Assembly: GCA_016935365.1 (NCBI GenBank)
Contig: JAFGRB010000192.1
Coordinates: 1 to 50,345, forward strand
Direction of reading: 5' to 3'
DNA length: 50,345 nt
Source of the DNA: Deltaproteobacteria bacterium
GTDB taxonomy: Bacteria; Myxococcota; B64-G9
How positions within the stretch are numbered: position 1 is the first letter of the stretch; every line of letters starts with the position of its first letter. Below the pieces are notes generated by a model. It did no database searches. It had not been told where the DNA came from and was given only the letters and a program-made list of their open reading frames with translations. The position numbers and the translations under genes are program-made. Shown here one piece after another: positions 1-8,614 of this stretch.

Positions 1-87
1 CCAACGTCCCAACGTCCCAACGTCCCAACGTCCCAACGTCCCAACGTCCCAACGTCCCAACGTCCCAACGTCCCAACGTCCCAACGT
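1..87. repeat. 8-bp tandem repeat array (unit CCAACGTC)
   Basis: Ten exact copies of the octamer CCAACGTC fill positions 1-80 and a partial copy follows to 87. There are no mismatches, so the array is young or under homogenisation. It touches the window edge and probably continues upstream. The copies are contiguous without spacers, so this is a simple microsatellite-type array and not a CRISPR. Its distal end runs into a palindrome at 78-93. Confidence 0.95.
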
Positions 88-93
88 TGGGAC
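78..93. repeat. Perfect 16-bp palindrome capping the tandem array
   Basis: GTCCCAACGTTGGGAC at 78-93 equals its own reverse complement. The left half is the last repeat unit and the right half is the inverted octamer, so the array ends by turning back on itself once. It could form a small cruciform or bind a dimeric protein. No function is shown. Confidence 0.85.
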
Positions 94-218
94 TGGCGGA
101 GCGCTTTTTGGATGCCTTTTTAGACGCGCGGGTGCTGCTCGGGGGTATCTCCCACGCCGGCGTCGAGGATGTTGCGCCGTCATTGCCGAGTTTCGTAGAT
201 GAGCTTCTGTCGATCAGG

Positions 219-227
219 TGGTATACA
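219..227 (+). promoter_or_regulatory. Extended -10 promoter-like element
   Basis: TGGTATACA at 219-227 fits an extended -10 element (TGn followed by TATACA). No good -35 box is visible at 16-18 bp. Transcription would start near 234, about 60 nt before the GTG at 295. Sequence match only. Confidence 0.4.
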
Positions 228-294
228 AGGAGGGGCCTGCTCAGTATTCTCCGTGATACCCCATGCGAACGACCGGGCCACAAAGGAGTACGGC

Positions 295-3240
295 GTGAAG
301 AAGACCTGTCTGACCTTATCGCTGCTTCCCCTTCTCGTCCTGGCCTGCAGCGACGGCGGCCCGGAGGATCCCGGGGGAGAGTGCGGCGATCCCGCGCTGC
401 CCGGGCTCATCCGCTTCGAGCTCGCCAACCTGGGGGTGGCCGAGGACGCGGGCGCGGCCGAGATCAAGGTCCAGCGCACGGTGGGCTGCCTGGGCGCCGC
501 GAGTGTCAGCTATGCGGTGGTGGGCGGCACGGCCGTCGAGGGCGTGGACTACCGCCTGGAGCCGGGCTCGCTCGCCTGGGAGGACGGGGACGCGAAGAAC
601 CGGATCATCGAGGTGCAGATCCTGGACGACGACATCATCGAGGGCGACAGGAGCCTGGAGCTCGAGCTCACCATCGACAGCGGCGACGACGAGCTGGGCG
701 ATCCCCACACCCTCTTTGTGACCATCCTGGAGGACGACATCTCCGGACCGGCGCCGTTCCGGGTGGCCGACATCAACACCTCCGGCACCGACTCGTCCCA
801 GCCCTGGTGGTACATGTACCCGGAAGGCCCGCCCGTGCTGGACGGCGTCACCTACTTCGCGGCCGACGACGGGGTGCACGGCCACGAGCTGTGGATGAGC
901 GACGGCACGCCGGCCGGGACGCGGATGGTCAAGGACATCCGGCCTGGACCGGAGGGCTCCCGCCCGGAGGAGATCCTGCTGGCCTTCGACCGGATCTACT
1001 TCCACGCCGATGGGCCGGAGAGCTCGGGCCTGTGGAAGACGGACGGGACGGAGTCGGGCACCGTGCCCGTCGCGGACCCGTCCAGCGAGATGGCGGACCC
1101 CTACGGGCGCAACGCCGCCATCGGGCCGCGGCGCTTCTTCGTGCGGGATACGGGCCTGTGGACCAGCGACGGGACGCCGGCCGGGACCTCTCTGCTGCGC
1201 GAGTTCAGCTCCGAGCCCGACGAGCTGACCGTCTTCGGCAGCGAGCTGGTCTTCGCAGCCGACGACGGGGAGCACGGCATCGAGCTCTGGCGAAGCGACG
1301 GCACGCCCGGGGGCACCAGCCTGGTGGTGGACCTGGCGCCGGCCGAGGCCTCCTCCGGCCCGGAGCGCCTGGCGGTCATCAACGGCCTGCTGCTCTTCAA
1401 CGCGGATGACGGCTCGGGCCGTCGGGCCTGGCGCAGCGACGGCACCGGGCCGGGCACCGAGGTCATCTCCTCTCCGACCCACGACGACGTCCTGCTCTCG
1501 GAGCGCATCGCCGCGGTGGGCTCGCTGCTCTACTTCACCTACGGCGTGTTCTCCAGCTACACGGAGCTGTGGAAGACCGACGGCACGGACGAGAGCACGG
1601 TGGTGGTCCGGGAGATTGGCCCCAGCACCCAGGGCTCCTATCCTTCCCAGCTCACGCCCTGGGGCGACCTGCTGTACTTCAGCGCCACGGACCACGAGCA
1701 CGGCTACGAGCTCTGGCGGACCGACGGTACCGAGGCGGGCACCCAGATGGTGGGCGAGATCAGCCAGGACCAGCACATGGGGCCGTCCGCCCTGCTGGTG
1801 GTGGGCGATTACCTGCTCTTCGCGGCCCCGGTGGAGGTCAACGACTCGGCCCTCTGGCGGACCGATGGCACCGAGGCCGGGACCGTCAAGATCGCCGACA
1901 TCGATCTCGCTACCGAGACCAGCGTGCTCCTGGGCGGCCGCATGGTCATGACCGCCCGCGACGGCGCGCACGGCATTGAGCTCTGGCGCTCCGACGGCAC
2001 GCCCGGGGGCACCGAGCTGGTCATGGACATCAACGCCGTCCCCCGTGGCTCACACCCCACCCCGGCCGCCGTGATGGGCTCCAGCCTCTACTTCGGCGTC
2101 GACGACGGCGAGGGCAGCGCCCTGTGGACCAGCGACGGCACCGAGGTGGGCACCCGCCGGGTCCACGAACGCTACGCCGGAGACAGCGCGCCGGTGGCCG
2201 CGGGCGATCAGGTCTTCTTCACATCCTGGGAGGGGGAGACCGGCATGGAGCTCTTCGTCAGCGACGGCACGAGCGCCGGCACCCACCTGGTCGAGGACAT
2301 CAACCCGGACCCGGCCCGGGGCGCGCAGCCGAGCTGGCTGACCGCCATGGGCGGCCTGCTCTACTTCTCCGCCGACGACGACGTGATCCACGACGCCCGC
2401 CTGGGCCGGGAGCTCTGGGTGAGCGACGGCACCGAGGACGGCACCCAGATCGTGCTCGACCTGAACCCCGGCAACCGCGGCAGCAACCCCTCCGAGCTGA
2501 TCCTGGTAGACGGCAGCCTCTTCATGGCCGCCCACGGGCCCGACGGCAACGAGCTGTACCGCAGCGACGGCACGGAGGCCGGCACCCAGCAGGTCATCGA
2601 CCTGGCCCCGGGCAGCTCGAGCGCCGATCCCGAGCTGCTGACGGCCGTGGGATCCCGCCTGGCCTTCGTGGCCAGGGACGACACCCGGCGCTGCGTCTGG
2701 GTGAGCGACGGCACGCAGGCCGGCACCGTGCGGGTCTATCAGGGCGAGGCGGAGGAGATGGCCGCCGCCGGCGAACAGCTCTTCTTCGTGGTGGGCGAGA
2801 GCCTCTACGCGAGCGCCGGCCAGGCCGACGACGCCAGCGCGCTCTACACGCCGCCGGACTGGGGCAGCGTGGCCCTGCTGGCCCCGCTCGGCGATCGCAT
2901 GCTCTTCTACAGCCGGGGCGACAGCGTGGACCTGTGGATCAGCGACGGAAGCCCGGAAGGCACTTCGATGCTCAAGCAGATCCGGGCCGACCATTCCCGC
3001 GAGCAATCCAGGCAGCACGGCGTGCTCGGCGGGGTGCTCTACTTCGCCGCCGCCGACGGCGCCCTGGGCGAGGAGCTGTGGCGCACGGACGGCACCCCCG
3101 AGGGCACCTACCGCCTGGCCGACCTCAGCCCGGGGCCCGGCTCTTCATCGCCGGCCGGCTTCGTGGTCATGGGCGGCACGCTGTACTTCAGCGCGCACGA
3201 CCTGGAGTGCGGGCGGGAGCTGTGGGGCTATCGACCCTAG
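295..3240 (+). CDS. Calx-beta / ELWxxDGT-repeat surface lipoprotein
   Basis: Predicted exported lipoprotein of 981 residues. I choose the GTG at 295 because AAGGAG lies at 283-288 and because this start opens a lipoprotein signal whose hydrophobic stretch ends LVLAC (lipid-modified Cys18); the ATG at 199 would put 32 residues ahead of the signal. Roughly residues 37-147 form a Calx-beta domain, recognisable by the GVDY motif and the acidic LDDD and LEDD strand ends. The rest is about sixteen copies of an ELWxSDGTxxGT motif spaced some 45-60 residues apart, ending in a last half-copy ELWGYRP. Repeats of this family are expected to form beta-propeller-like blades; binding partners are unknown. 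The stop overlaps the convergent stop of the next gene (3237-3240). Confidence 0.88.
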   Translation: MKKTCLTLSLLPLLVLACSDGGPEDPGGECGDPALPGLIRFELANLGVAEDAGAAEIKVQRTVGCLGAASVSYAVVGGTAVEGVDYRLEPGSLAWEDGDAKNRIIEVQILDDDIIEGDRSLELELTIDSGDDELGDPHTLFVTILEDDISGPAPFRVADINTSGTDSSQPWWYMYPEGPPVLDGVTYFAADDGVHGHELWMSDGTPAGTRMVKDIRPGPEGSRPEEILLAFDRIYFHADGPESSGLWKTDGTESGTVPVADPSSEMADPYGRNAAIGPRRFFVRDTGLWTSDGTPAGTSLLREFSSEPDELTVFGSELVFAADDGEHGIELWRSDGTPGGTSLVVDLAPAEASSGPERLAVINGLLLFNADDGSGRRAWRSDGTGPGTEVISSPTHDDVLLSERIAAVGSLLYFTYGVFSSYTELWKTDGTDESTVVVREIGPSTQGSYPSQLTPWGDLLYFSATDHEHGYELWRTDGTEAGTQMVGEISQDQHMGPSALLVVGDYLLFAAPVEVNDSALWRTDGTEAGTVKIADIDLATETSVLLGGRMVMTARDGAHGIELWRSDGTPGGTELVMDINAVPRGSHPTPAAVMGSSLYFGVDDGEGSALWTSDGTEVGTRRVHERYAGDSAPVAAGDQVFFTSWEGETGMELFVSDGTSAGTHLVEDINPDPARGAQPSWLTAMGGLLYFSADDDVIHDARLGRELWVSDGTEDGTQIVLDLNPGNRGSNPSELILVDGSLFMAAHGPDGNELYRSDGTEAGTQQVIDLAPGSSSADPELLTAVGSRLAFVARDDTRRCVWVSDGTQAGTVRVYQGEAEEMAAAGEQLFFVVGESLYASAGQADDASALYTPPDWGSVALLAPLGDRMLFYSRGDSVDLWISDGSPEGTSMLKQIRADHSREQSRQHGVLGGVLYFAAADGALGEELWRTDGTPEGTYRLADLSPGPGSSSPAGFVVMGGTLYFSAHDLECGRELWGYRP

Positions 3241-3959
3241 GGGGAAGAGGACCAGCGGTTCTCCGCGCAGAAGGACTCCAGCGCCTCCAGCAGCCGCCGG
3301 CGCTTCTGCTCGGCAGTGGCGTAGCTCTCGCGGGAGAGCTCGAGCTGCACCCAGGGCAGCTCCGGTGCATGCCGGCGGATGGTGTAACCTCCGCGGAAGG
3401 GACGGTTGATGGATACCCGGCAGCCGAAGCTCTCGCCCAGGCAGCGGATCATGGATCGCAGCAGATCCCGAGGGCAGGTGTGGCCATCGTCGGAGAGGCA
3501 GATGCGCGGGCGCTTCCGAGCGTGTCTCGGCGGACAGCCGCGTTTTCCCGGCTGGCGCTCCGCCATGGTGTGGCAGTCGATGCCCAGACGCGCCCTGGGC
3601 GCGAGCCGCGTCAGCTGTCGATGATAGGGCCGGTGGTAGCGGCGCAGGAGCAGATCGCGCAGCTCGGGCGGAGGCTCCGTCTGGTAGACGGGCGCGCCGC
3701 CGCGGCGGGTGACGGTCTTGATGGCCCCGTCCTCGCCGGAGTCGTCCTCGGCGCGGTTCACGTCCACGATGCTGCGCGCCACCGGGCAGCTCACCAGGCC
3801 CGCCACACGGTCGTCCAGCGCGTAGATCTCGGAGGCGTCCTCGTCGCTGTCGGCGATCAGCTCTTCCCGGCCAAGGCGGCAGAGGGCGTCCACCTCGGGC
3901 GGGATCTGGAGCCCGGCGTGGGGCAGCGCGAGCAGCAGAGGTAGCTTCCGGTCCGCCAT
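3237..3959 (-). CDS. N-formylglutamate amidohydrolase-like metallohydrolase
   Basis: A 240-residue cytoplasmic protein resembling the N-formylglutamate amidohydrolase (FGase, HutG-like) family. Expected zinc-site signatures are present: PHAG with His14, DVNR at 66-69 and GIDCHT with Asp128 and His130. FGases remove the formyl group from N-formylglutamate in histidine breakdown, but no hut genes are nearby and the subfamily is broad, so the substrate is open. The start is the ATG at 3957-3959 (protein begins MADRKLP). There is no clear Shine-Dalgarno sequence; a TACATT -10-like box on the minus strand at 3968-3973 is only 8 nt from the ATG, so the message may be leaderless. Confidence 0.72.
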   Translation of the reverse strand: MADRKLPLLLALPHAGLQIPPEVDALCRLGREELIADSDEDASEIYALDDRVAGLVSCPVARSIVDVNRAEDDSGEDGAIKTVTRRGGAPVYQTEPPPELRDLLLRRYHRPYHRQLTRLAPRARLGIDCHTMAERQPGKRGCPPRHARKRPRICLSDDGHTCPRDLLRSMIRCLGESFGCRVSINRPFRGGYTIRRHAPELPWVQLELSRESYATAEQKRRRLLEALESFCAENRWSSSP

Positions 3960-4101
3960 GCGAGAGCAATGTATCCTCGGCCGGCCGGCCGGCGCAACCG
4001 TGCGCCCGACGTATCGCCCGGCGCAGATCATCGCGCCCCTTCGGGAATAGACGCTGCCCGTCTCCGGTTGTGGGGCGGAAAACCAGGAGGGAGGAGCGGG
4101 C

Positions 4102-4506
4102 ATGAGGACCTCGATCTCGTATGTTCTTTCCATCGCGGCGATCTGGATCGCGGGCTGCGCCACGACATCGCTCACGCCGGTCGGCACCAGGGCCTACCGT
4201 CCATTGCTGGCCGGGGACGAGGTGACGGTCTTCTCGGCCGACACCGACGTCCGCGAGCCGTTCGAGGTCGTCGGCATCATCGACTACGCGAATCCCGGCA
4301 AGTACCAGGTTCTCACGCTCGGCGACGCGCTTCCCGAGCTCCTGGACAGGGCGAGGGTGGCGGGGGCGAACGGGATCATCATCGACCGGACGGAGCTCAT
4401 CCGCTCCGGGATCATCAGCACCGGGATCGCCGTCCGGGCGAGAGCCATTCGTCTCACGGGCCGCGGGTCTCCACCGGCGGCGCCGTCCGAACGCGACGTG
4501 CCGTAG
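4102..4506 (+). CDS. Small lipoprotein, unknown function
   Basis: A 134-residue lipoprotein: hydrophobic signal followed by IAGC, lipid-modified Cys19. A purine-rich GGAGGGAGG ribosome binding site precedes the ATG. The mature part has a short predicted beta region (VVGIIDY) and an ARVAGANGIIID segment, a pattern shared with small periplasmic lipoproteins of the YbjQ/DUF4156 kind in which a helix ending GAN leads into a buried strand. That similarity is weak and I would not assign a function. It stands alone, with a 286-bp gap downstream. Confidence 0.7.
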   Translation: MRTSISYVLSIAAIWIAGCATTSLTPVGTRAYRPLLAGDEVTVFSADTDVREPFEVVGIIDYANPGKYQVLTLGDALPELLDRARVAGANGIIIDRTELIRSGIISTGIAVRARAIRLTGRGSPPAAPSERDVP

Positions 4507-4660
4507 AGCGCTCCACTCGAGCGGCGTCGCTCGCAGTCGCGCGCTACGGCGGATCGAGGCGCAGCGCCCGAGTTCTTCGAGGGAGCTGGCGTCGACGGCG
4601 AGAGGTGGGGGGGCGACCCACCAAGTGGGGGTTTCGACCCACCCGTTCTTCCGGTATCAG

Positions 4661-4679
4661 CCGACCTGCTTTCGGTCGG
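4661..4679. promoter_or_regulatory. Dyad CCGACC-N7-GGTCGG upstream of sigma-54-type promoter
   Basis: CCGACC (4661-4666) and GGTCGG (4674-4679) form a perfect inverted repeat around a 7-nt centre. It lies about 52 bp upstream of the -24 element at 4722, a plausible though close position for an enhancer-binding-protein site. It could equally be a weak terminator stem of the upstream gene; no T run follows. Confidence 0.35.
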
Positions 4680-4720
4680 ATTGTCCCGTCTGTCCGGGCG
4701 GTTGAGGCGAGGGGCTATCC

Positions 4721-4736
4721 TGGCACGGCCCGTGCT
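4721..4736 (+). promoter_or_regulatory. Sigma-54 (-24/-12) promoter candidate
   Basis: TGGCACGGCCCGTGCT matches the sigma-54 consensus TGGCACG-N4-TTGCW at all but one conserved base. The diagnostic GG (4722-4723) and GC (4734-4735) are separated by exactly 10 bp. The transcript would begin near 4747, about 46 nt before the ATG at 4793. Confidence 0.6.
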
Positions 4737-4792
4737 TGTCAATTGCAGCTGCCATTGCGTTCTGAACGCTCGACTGGAACAGGAGGTCGCTC

Positions 4793-5788
4793 ATGCGTAT
4801 GGCCGCAGCGATTTGCGGGATCTTTCTGCTGGTGGCCTGTGCGGACTATGTCGGCCCGCAAGGGCAACCCGACGGCTCGGACGGCCTCGCCGGCGAAGAT
4901 CGAGATGCGGGCTCCGACGCGGGTGCTGACGCCGAACCCGCGGAGTTCTGCAGCGGGGTGGCCCGGGTGCGGGTCGACGAGGTCCAGTACGACTCGGTAA
5001 CGGTCACATCCGAGCAGCTGATCATGAACTGCTGCGAGGGGGCCTTCCTGCACTTCCACCTGAGCGACATGAACCTGGTGGTCATGATCAAGTTCGCGGG
5101 AGGGATGTGGGAGCCCTTCGAGATCGAGCTGGATGGCGATGGGGCGGATCCGATCGTCTCGATCTGCCTGCAGGAGGATCCCTGGGACTGCGCACCGCTG
5201 GCCGGCTGGCTGAAAGTCGAGTGTGAAGACGATGACTGCTACGAGAGCGGATTCAAGATCTCCCTGTGCGGCACCGTCACCGACCCGACGCCCTTCCAGG
5301 AGCTCGCTTTCTGGGTGGAGCGTCTCCAGGTGCTGCCCTACTCCTGGTGGGAGCGCTGGGGCATCTATCTGCTCGAAGACGACGGCATCGACGCAGCCGA
5401 GGCAGCCGACATGCCGCTTTCGTCCCTGAGCCTGAGGTTCGAGCCCCAGATCGATCTGGGCGGCATCGCGTACTACTCGGGATCCAGCCACACGATGGTC
5501 TTCAGCACCTGGCTCGGCAGCGGCCTGCTGCGAAACCTCCCCGAGCTGGGGGTCCGCGGCGTCCCCTTCGTGGTCGTGGTGGACGAGCAGCCGGTCTACC
5601 TGGGGGCTTTCTACTCCAGCCTCTCGTCGACCTCCTTCGACCATCCGGTCATTCTGGTGGACGAGGTGGAGAACACGTACAGCGCGGTCATCCACCGCTC
5701 CTATGCGGGTCACCCGGGCAGCCCGGATCCCCGCTCGGATACCCGCATCTTCCAGCTCTTTCGGGAAGCCGGCAAGCTGGCGCCCTGA
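4793..5788 (+). CDS. Secreted lipoprotein, unknown function
   Basis: A 331-residue lipoprotein. The signal ends LLVAC (Cys16) and is followed by an Asp/Gly/Ala-rich linker (about residues 20-50), the usual look of surface lipoproteins in this window. AGGAGG at 4781-4786 supports the ATG. The mature domain has no motif I recognise; it is beta-rich and carries several Cys in its first half (NCC, DDC and others), which may form disulfides in the periplasm. A near-consensus sigma-54 promoter lies upstream. The last 43 bp of the gene and 13 bp beyond it are duplicated at 9429-9484 with two mismatches in 56 bases, showing that a paralogue or a copy of this gene's end has moved within the locus. Confidence 0.75.
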   Translation: MRMAAAICGIFLLVACADYVGPQGQPDGSDGLAGEDRDAGSDAGADAEPAEFCSGVARVRVDEVQYDSVTVTSEQLIMNCCEGAFLHFHLSDMNLVVMIKFAGGMWEPFEIELDGDGADPIVSICLQEDPWDCAPLAGWLKVECEDDDCYESGFKISLCGTVTDPTPFQELAFWVERLQVLPYSWWERWGIYLLEDDGIDAAEAADMPLSSLSLRFEPQIDLGGIAYYSGSSHTMVFSTWLGSGLLRNLPELGVRGVPFVVVVDEQPVYLGAFYSSLSSTSFDHPVILVDEVENTYSAVIHRSYAGHPGSPDPRSDTRIFQLFREAGKLAP

Positions 5789-5807
5789 CGGTCGACAGGC
5801 GCCCGCC

Positions 5808-5837
5808 TTGGCCTCCCGCCCCTTCCTGTGCTAGATT
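5808..5837 (+). promoter_or_regulatory. Sigma-70-type promoter candidate
   Basis: TTGGCC at 5808-5813 and TAGATT at 5832-5837 are 18 bp apart. The -10 box lies inside the sequence TGTGCTAGATT, a variant of the GTGCTA motif seen ahead of several genes in this window. It would serve the zinc-finger gene at 5859. Confidence 0.4.
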
Positions 5838-5858
5838 CAAGCCTGGAAGCGGAGATTC

Positions 5859-6125
5859 ATGGCCGGCGGATTCACGAGAGACGGCGCGGTCCAGGAGCAG
5901 ATCGACGCCAGCATCGACGACGCGGTGGCCCAGGTGCGACGGCGCTTGCCCAGGGGCGAGAGCCTGAGCGAGTGCGAGATCTGCGGCGAGCCCATCTCCG
6001 AGAAACGCCGCCAGGCCGTCCCCGGAGTGCGGCTCTGCCTCGCCTGCCAGCGGGAGAAGGACGCCCGGCAGAAGATCGTGGTGGGCTACAACCGCCGCGG
6101 CAGCAAGGGCAGCCAGCTGCGCTGA
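5859..6125 (+). CDS. DksA/TraR-type C4 zinc-finger protein (YbiI-like)
   Basis: An 88-residue protein with the four-cysteine zinc finger of the DksA/TraR family: C39-x2-C42 (CEICGEPI) and C60-x2-C63 (CLAC). The N-terminal half is a single helix-prone segment, and the length and the QREKD motif after the finger match the short YbiI-like branch, not full DksA with its coiled-coil tip. Family members bind the RNA polymerase secondary channel or have unknown roles; for YbiI-like proteins the target is not settled. A GGAG at 5851-5854 precedes the ATG. It follows the lipoprotein gene by 70 bp but has its own promoter-like site. Confidence 0.88.
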   Translation: MAGGFTRDGAVQEQIDASIDDAVAQVRRRLPRGESLSECEICGEPISEKRRQAVPGVRLCLACQREKDARQKIVVGYNRRGSKGSQLR

Positions 6126-6156
6126 GCCGCTTCAGCGGAGATTCAAGACGCGGGCT

Positions 6157-7335
6157 TCATCGCAGGCCCTCCTCGAGCCTGGCGATGGCCGCGGCCAGGG
6201 TTTCGTCCCGCTTGCAGAAGCAGAAGCGCACCGAGCTGCGGCCGCCGCTGCGCCGATCGTGGAAGAAGGAGTTGGGGATGGCCGCCACGCCGACCTCGGT
6301 GGTCAGGTGGCGGCAGAAGGCCAGGTCGTCTTCGAAGTCCAGCCCCGAGATGTCGATGTTGGCGTAGTAGGTCCCCTGGGGCCAGAGCACGTCCAGACCG
6401 ATGCGCTCGAGGGCCTCGCACAGCAGCTTGCGCCTGGCGGTGTAGTCGGCCAGCAGGCCCTCGAAGTAGGCCCTGTCCATGGACAGCCCGTGGGCCATGG
6501 CCAGCTGCAGCGGGCCCGGGGTGGAGAAGGTCAGGAACTGGTGGGCCGCCCGGACCGCCGCGGTCAGCGCTTCCGAGGCCACCGCCCAGCCCACCTTCCA
6601 GCCGGTCATGGAGAAGGTCTTGGCGGCCGACGAGATGGCCACCGCCCGGTCGGCCAGCTCGGGCACCTGCAGCAGGCTCACATGCCGGCGTCCATCGTAG
6701 ACCAAGTGCTCGTAGACCTCGTCGCCGATGGCCACCGCGTCGTGGCGCTGGCACAGCTCGCCGATGAAGGCCAGCTCGTCGCGGCCGAACACCTTGCCGC
6801 AGGGGTTCTGGGGGTTGTTGATCAGGATGGCCCGGGTGCGGTCCGAGAAAGCGGTCGCCAGCCGATCCCGATCCAGCTCCCAGCTGCGGTCGACCAGCGG
6901 CACGAACACGCTGCGGCCGCCGGCCCGGGCCACGATGGCCGGGTACAGGTCGTAGGCCGGCTCCAGCAGGATCACCTCGTCGCCCGACTCCACCAGCCCC
7001 AGCAGGCTGGCCGCCAGGCCCTCGGTGGCCCCGGCGGTCACGGTCACATGGCTGTCCGGATCGACGGCCAGTCCTTAGAAGCGCCGCATGCTGGCGGCCA
7101 CCGCCTGGCGCAGGGCCGGCTGGCCGGGGGACGGCGAGTACTGGTTGGGCCCGGCCTGGATGGCCTCCACGGCCACCCGCCTGACCTCATCGGGCCCCTC
7201 GAAGTCCGGGAAGCCCTGGGAGAGATTGACCGCGCCGTGGGCGATGGCCAGCTGGGTCATCTCGGTGAAGATGGAGGTGCCGAAGGGCCGGATGGGCGCG
7301 GCGACCTGGCTTCCACGGCAAGGGGTCTGGCTCAC
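6157..7335 (-). pseudogene. PLP-dependent class I/II aminotransferase, interrupted by in-frame TAA
   Basis: Reading through one stop gives a 392-residue fold-type I aminotransferase of normal length, closest in look to methionine/kynurenine aminotransferases. The GTG start at 7333-7335 has AGGAGG upstream. Codon 87 (7075-7077) is TAA where the frame continues MRRF-stop-GLAVDPDSHVTVTAG; TAC or TAT (Tyr) would be expected. After the stop the frame is intact with every family signature: NNPQNPCG, GDEVYEH, the PLP lysine in SSAAKTFSMTGWK (about residue 239), and a C-terminal RFCFCK with the substrate-carboxylate Arg. One substitution, no frame change and full conservation elsewhere suggest a very recent nonsense mutation or a sequencing error. 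The downstream part could restart internally but would lack the substrate-binding N-terminus. Confidence 0.88.
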
Positions 7336-7379
7336 GGGGACAGTCCTCCTGTCGGGATGGAGTCAGTATGGCACAGTCT

Positions 7380-8606
7380 CTATGGCAGCCGCACCCGCAG
7401 CTCGCCCCGGGCCGCGGCGGCGTCCAGCCTTGCGGCCCAGGCCGCGAAAGGCTCCTCTTTCGGAAGCTCGAGGGCGCCTTCGGTCGAGGCGTCCACCAGG
7501 TCGAAGGTGAGCCCCCGGGGGCGATAGCGCACGAAGGCGCCCAGGACCGCGCTGTCGCGGCGCAGCAGACCGCCGGTCGCGATCTGGATCTTGCGATAGC
7601 CGGCCTCGGCGCAGGTCGCGAGCAGGCTGGCCACGGCCGCTCCGGGCACAGCCCGGTCGCACTGCAGGATGACGCGGCCCGGAAAGTCCTCCTCGGGATG
7701 CAGCTCCTCGAAGTGCCGCCGCTGTCTGGCGAGCCTCTTCGACAGCTCGGAAAGCGGTCGCAGCCCGCCTTCCGCCACCTCGTCCATGCGCCCCAGCCAG
7801 AGACCCTCCAGGCACACCCGACCCGCGCCCGCGATGAGCACCGGCGAGACCTCGAGGTCGCGACCGTGCTTCAGCTCCGGCAGGTCGATGTCCGACTCGA
7901 CGAAGATCACCTCTCCCGCGCTCGGCGGACCGCGCAGCAGGCTCATTGTCTTGTCCGCGTCCGCTGCGTGATCGCGGGTGGCGACGAAGCCCGCAAGGCC
8001 CAGGAGAAAGACCAGCAGGCTGGCGATCACGGCCGCGCCGCCCGGCCGGAGACGCCGCTCGGCCTTGGCGACCGTGACAGCCGCAAGCAGGCCCGCAAGC
8101 GCCAGGCCGACGAGCGAGGCCAGGACGAAGGGGCCGAGGCCGGGCAAGGACTCGTACACCTGCCCGAGCAAGAACGTCCGCTCCGCCACGTCCGCGTAAG
8201 CCTGCGCGGCGACCCCGCGCATCAGGTCCAGGTTGCGCCAGGCCAGGCCGGCCCCCAGGAGCACGTGGGCCAGACAGAGGCCGCCCACGGCGCCCAGGGG
8301 CAGACTGGAGATCCTCTCGCGCTTCCGGGCGCGCGACCAGGCGATGAGCACGAGGACGAAGCCCAGCAAGGCCAGGCCGGCCGCGGCCGCGGAGCACAGG
8401 ACATAGATGCTTCGAAAGTCCGAAACGCCCTTGCTCAAGAGGATCGCCTTGTCGCCGGACAGCGCGCTGCCCATGGCGTCGAGGACCGCGGAGCGCTGAT
8501 GGTGCACGAAGAACAAAAGCGACCAAAGACAGGCCTGCGGCAGCAAGACGCTCAGCAGGGCGAACCAGCGAAGAAGAGCGCGACTTTCGTTCCGCGTGTC
8601 TTCCAC
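7380..8606 (-). CDS. Polytopic membrane protein with C-terminal ExbD/TolR-like domain
   Basis: A 408-residue inner-membrane protein with GTG start; TAGGAGCGG just upstream supplies the ribosome binding site and contains the stop of the preceding gene, 8 bp away. About five hydrophobic segments are visible (near 12-35, 66-90, 100-122, 157-180, 189-211). The last leads into a soluble part that reads like the periplasmic domain of ExbD/TolR: SDIDLPELKHG after the membrane, a VLIAGAGRVCLEG strand pair, then VILQCDRAVPGAAVASLL and AGYRKIQIAT, equivalent to the helix and strand ExbD uses to contact TonB. Normal ExbD has one membrane helix and about 140 residues, so the extra N-terminal membrane block is odd. 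The role may be proton-driven energy transfer, but the Asp normally found in the ExbD membrane helix is not evident. Confidence 0.68.
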   Translation of the reverse strand: MEDTRNESRALLRWFALLSVLLPQACLWSLLFFVHHQRSAVLDAMGSALSGDKAILLSKGVSDFRSIYVLCSAAAAGLALLGFVLVLIAWSRARKRERISSLPLGAVGGLCLAHVLLGAGLAWRNLDLMRGVAAQAYADVAERTFLLGQVYESLPGLGPFVLASLVGLALAGLLAAVTVAKAERRLRPGGAAVIASLLVFLLGLAGFVATRDHAADADKTMSLLRGPPSAGEVIFVESDIDLPELKHGRDLEVSPVLIAGAGRVCLEGLWLGRMDEVAEGGLRPLSELSKRLARQRRHFEELHPEEDFPGRVILQCDRAVPGAAVASLLATCAEAGYRKIQIATGGLLRRDSAVLGAFVRYRPRGLTFDLVDASTEGALELPKEEPFAAWAARLDAAAARGELRVRLP

Positions 8607-8614
8607 GACCGCTC

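Larger units (their letters stand above)
4507..4792. other. Intergenic region with tandem hairpins
   Basis: I see no gene in these 286 bases. Two adjacent stem-loops, GGTGGG/CCCACC (4604-4609 with 4617-4622) and GTGGG/CCCAC (4625-4629 with 4638-4642), could end the upstream transcript, but neither is followed by a T run. Further right are the dyad at 4661-4679 and the sigma-54-type promoter at 4721-4736, listed separately. Confidence 0.5.

Noticed and set aside
1..87. CRISPR array
   Set aside because: Units are 8 bp, contiguous and without spacers, and no cas genes are present.
199..294. ATG at 199 as the start of the ELWxxDGT protein
   Set aside because: It would place 32 residues before the lipoprotein signal, while GTG 295 has a well-placed ribosome binding site.
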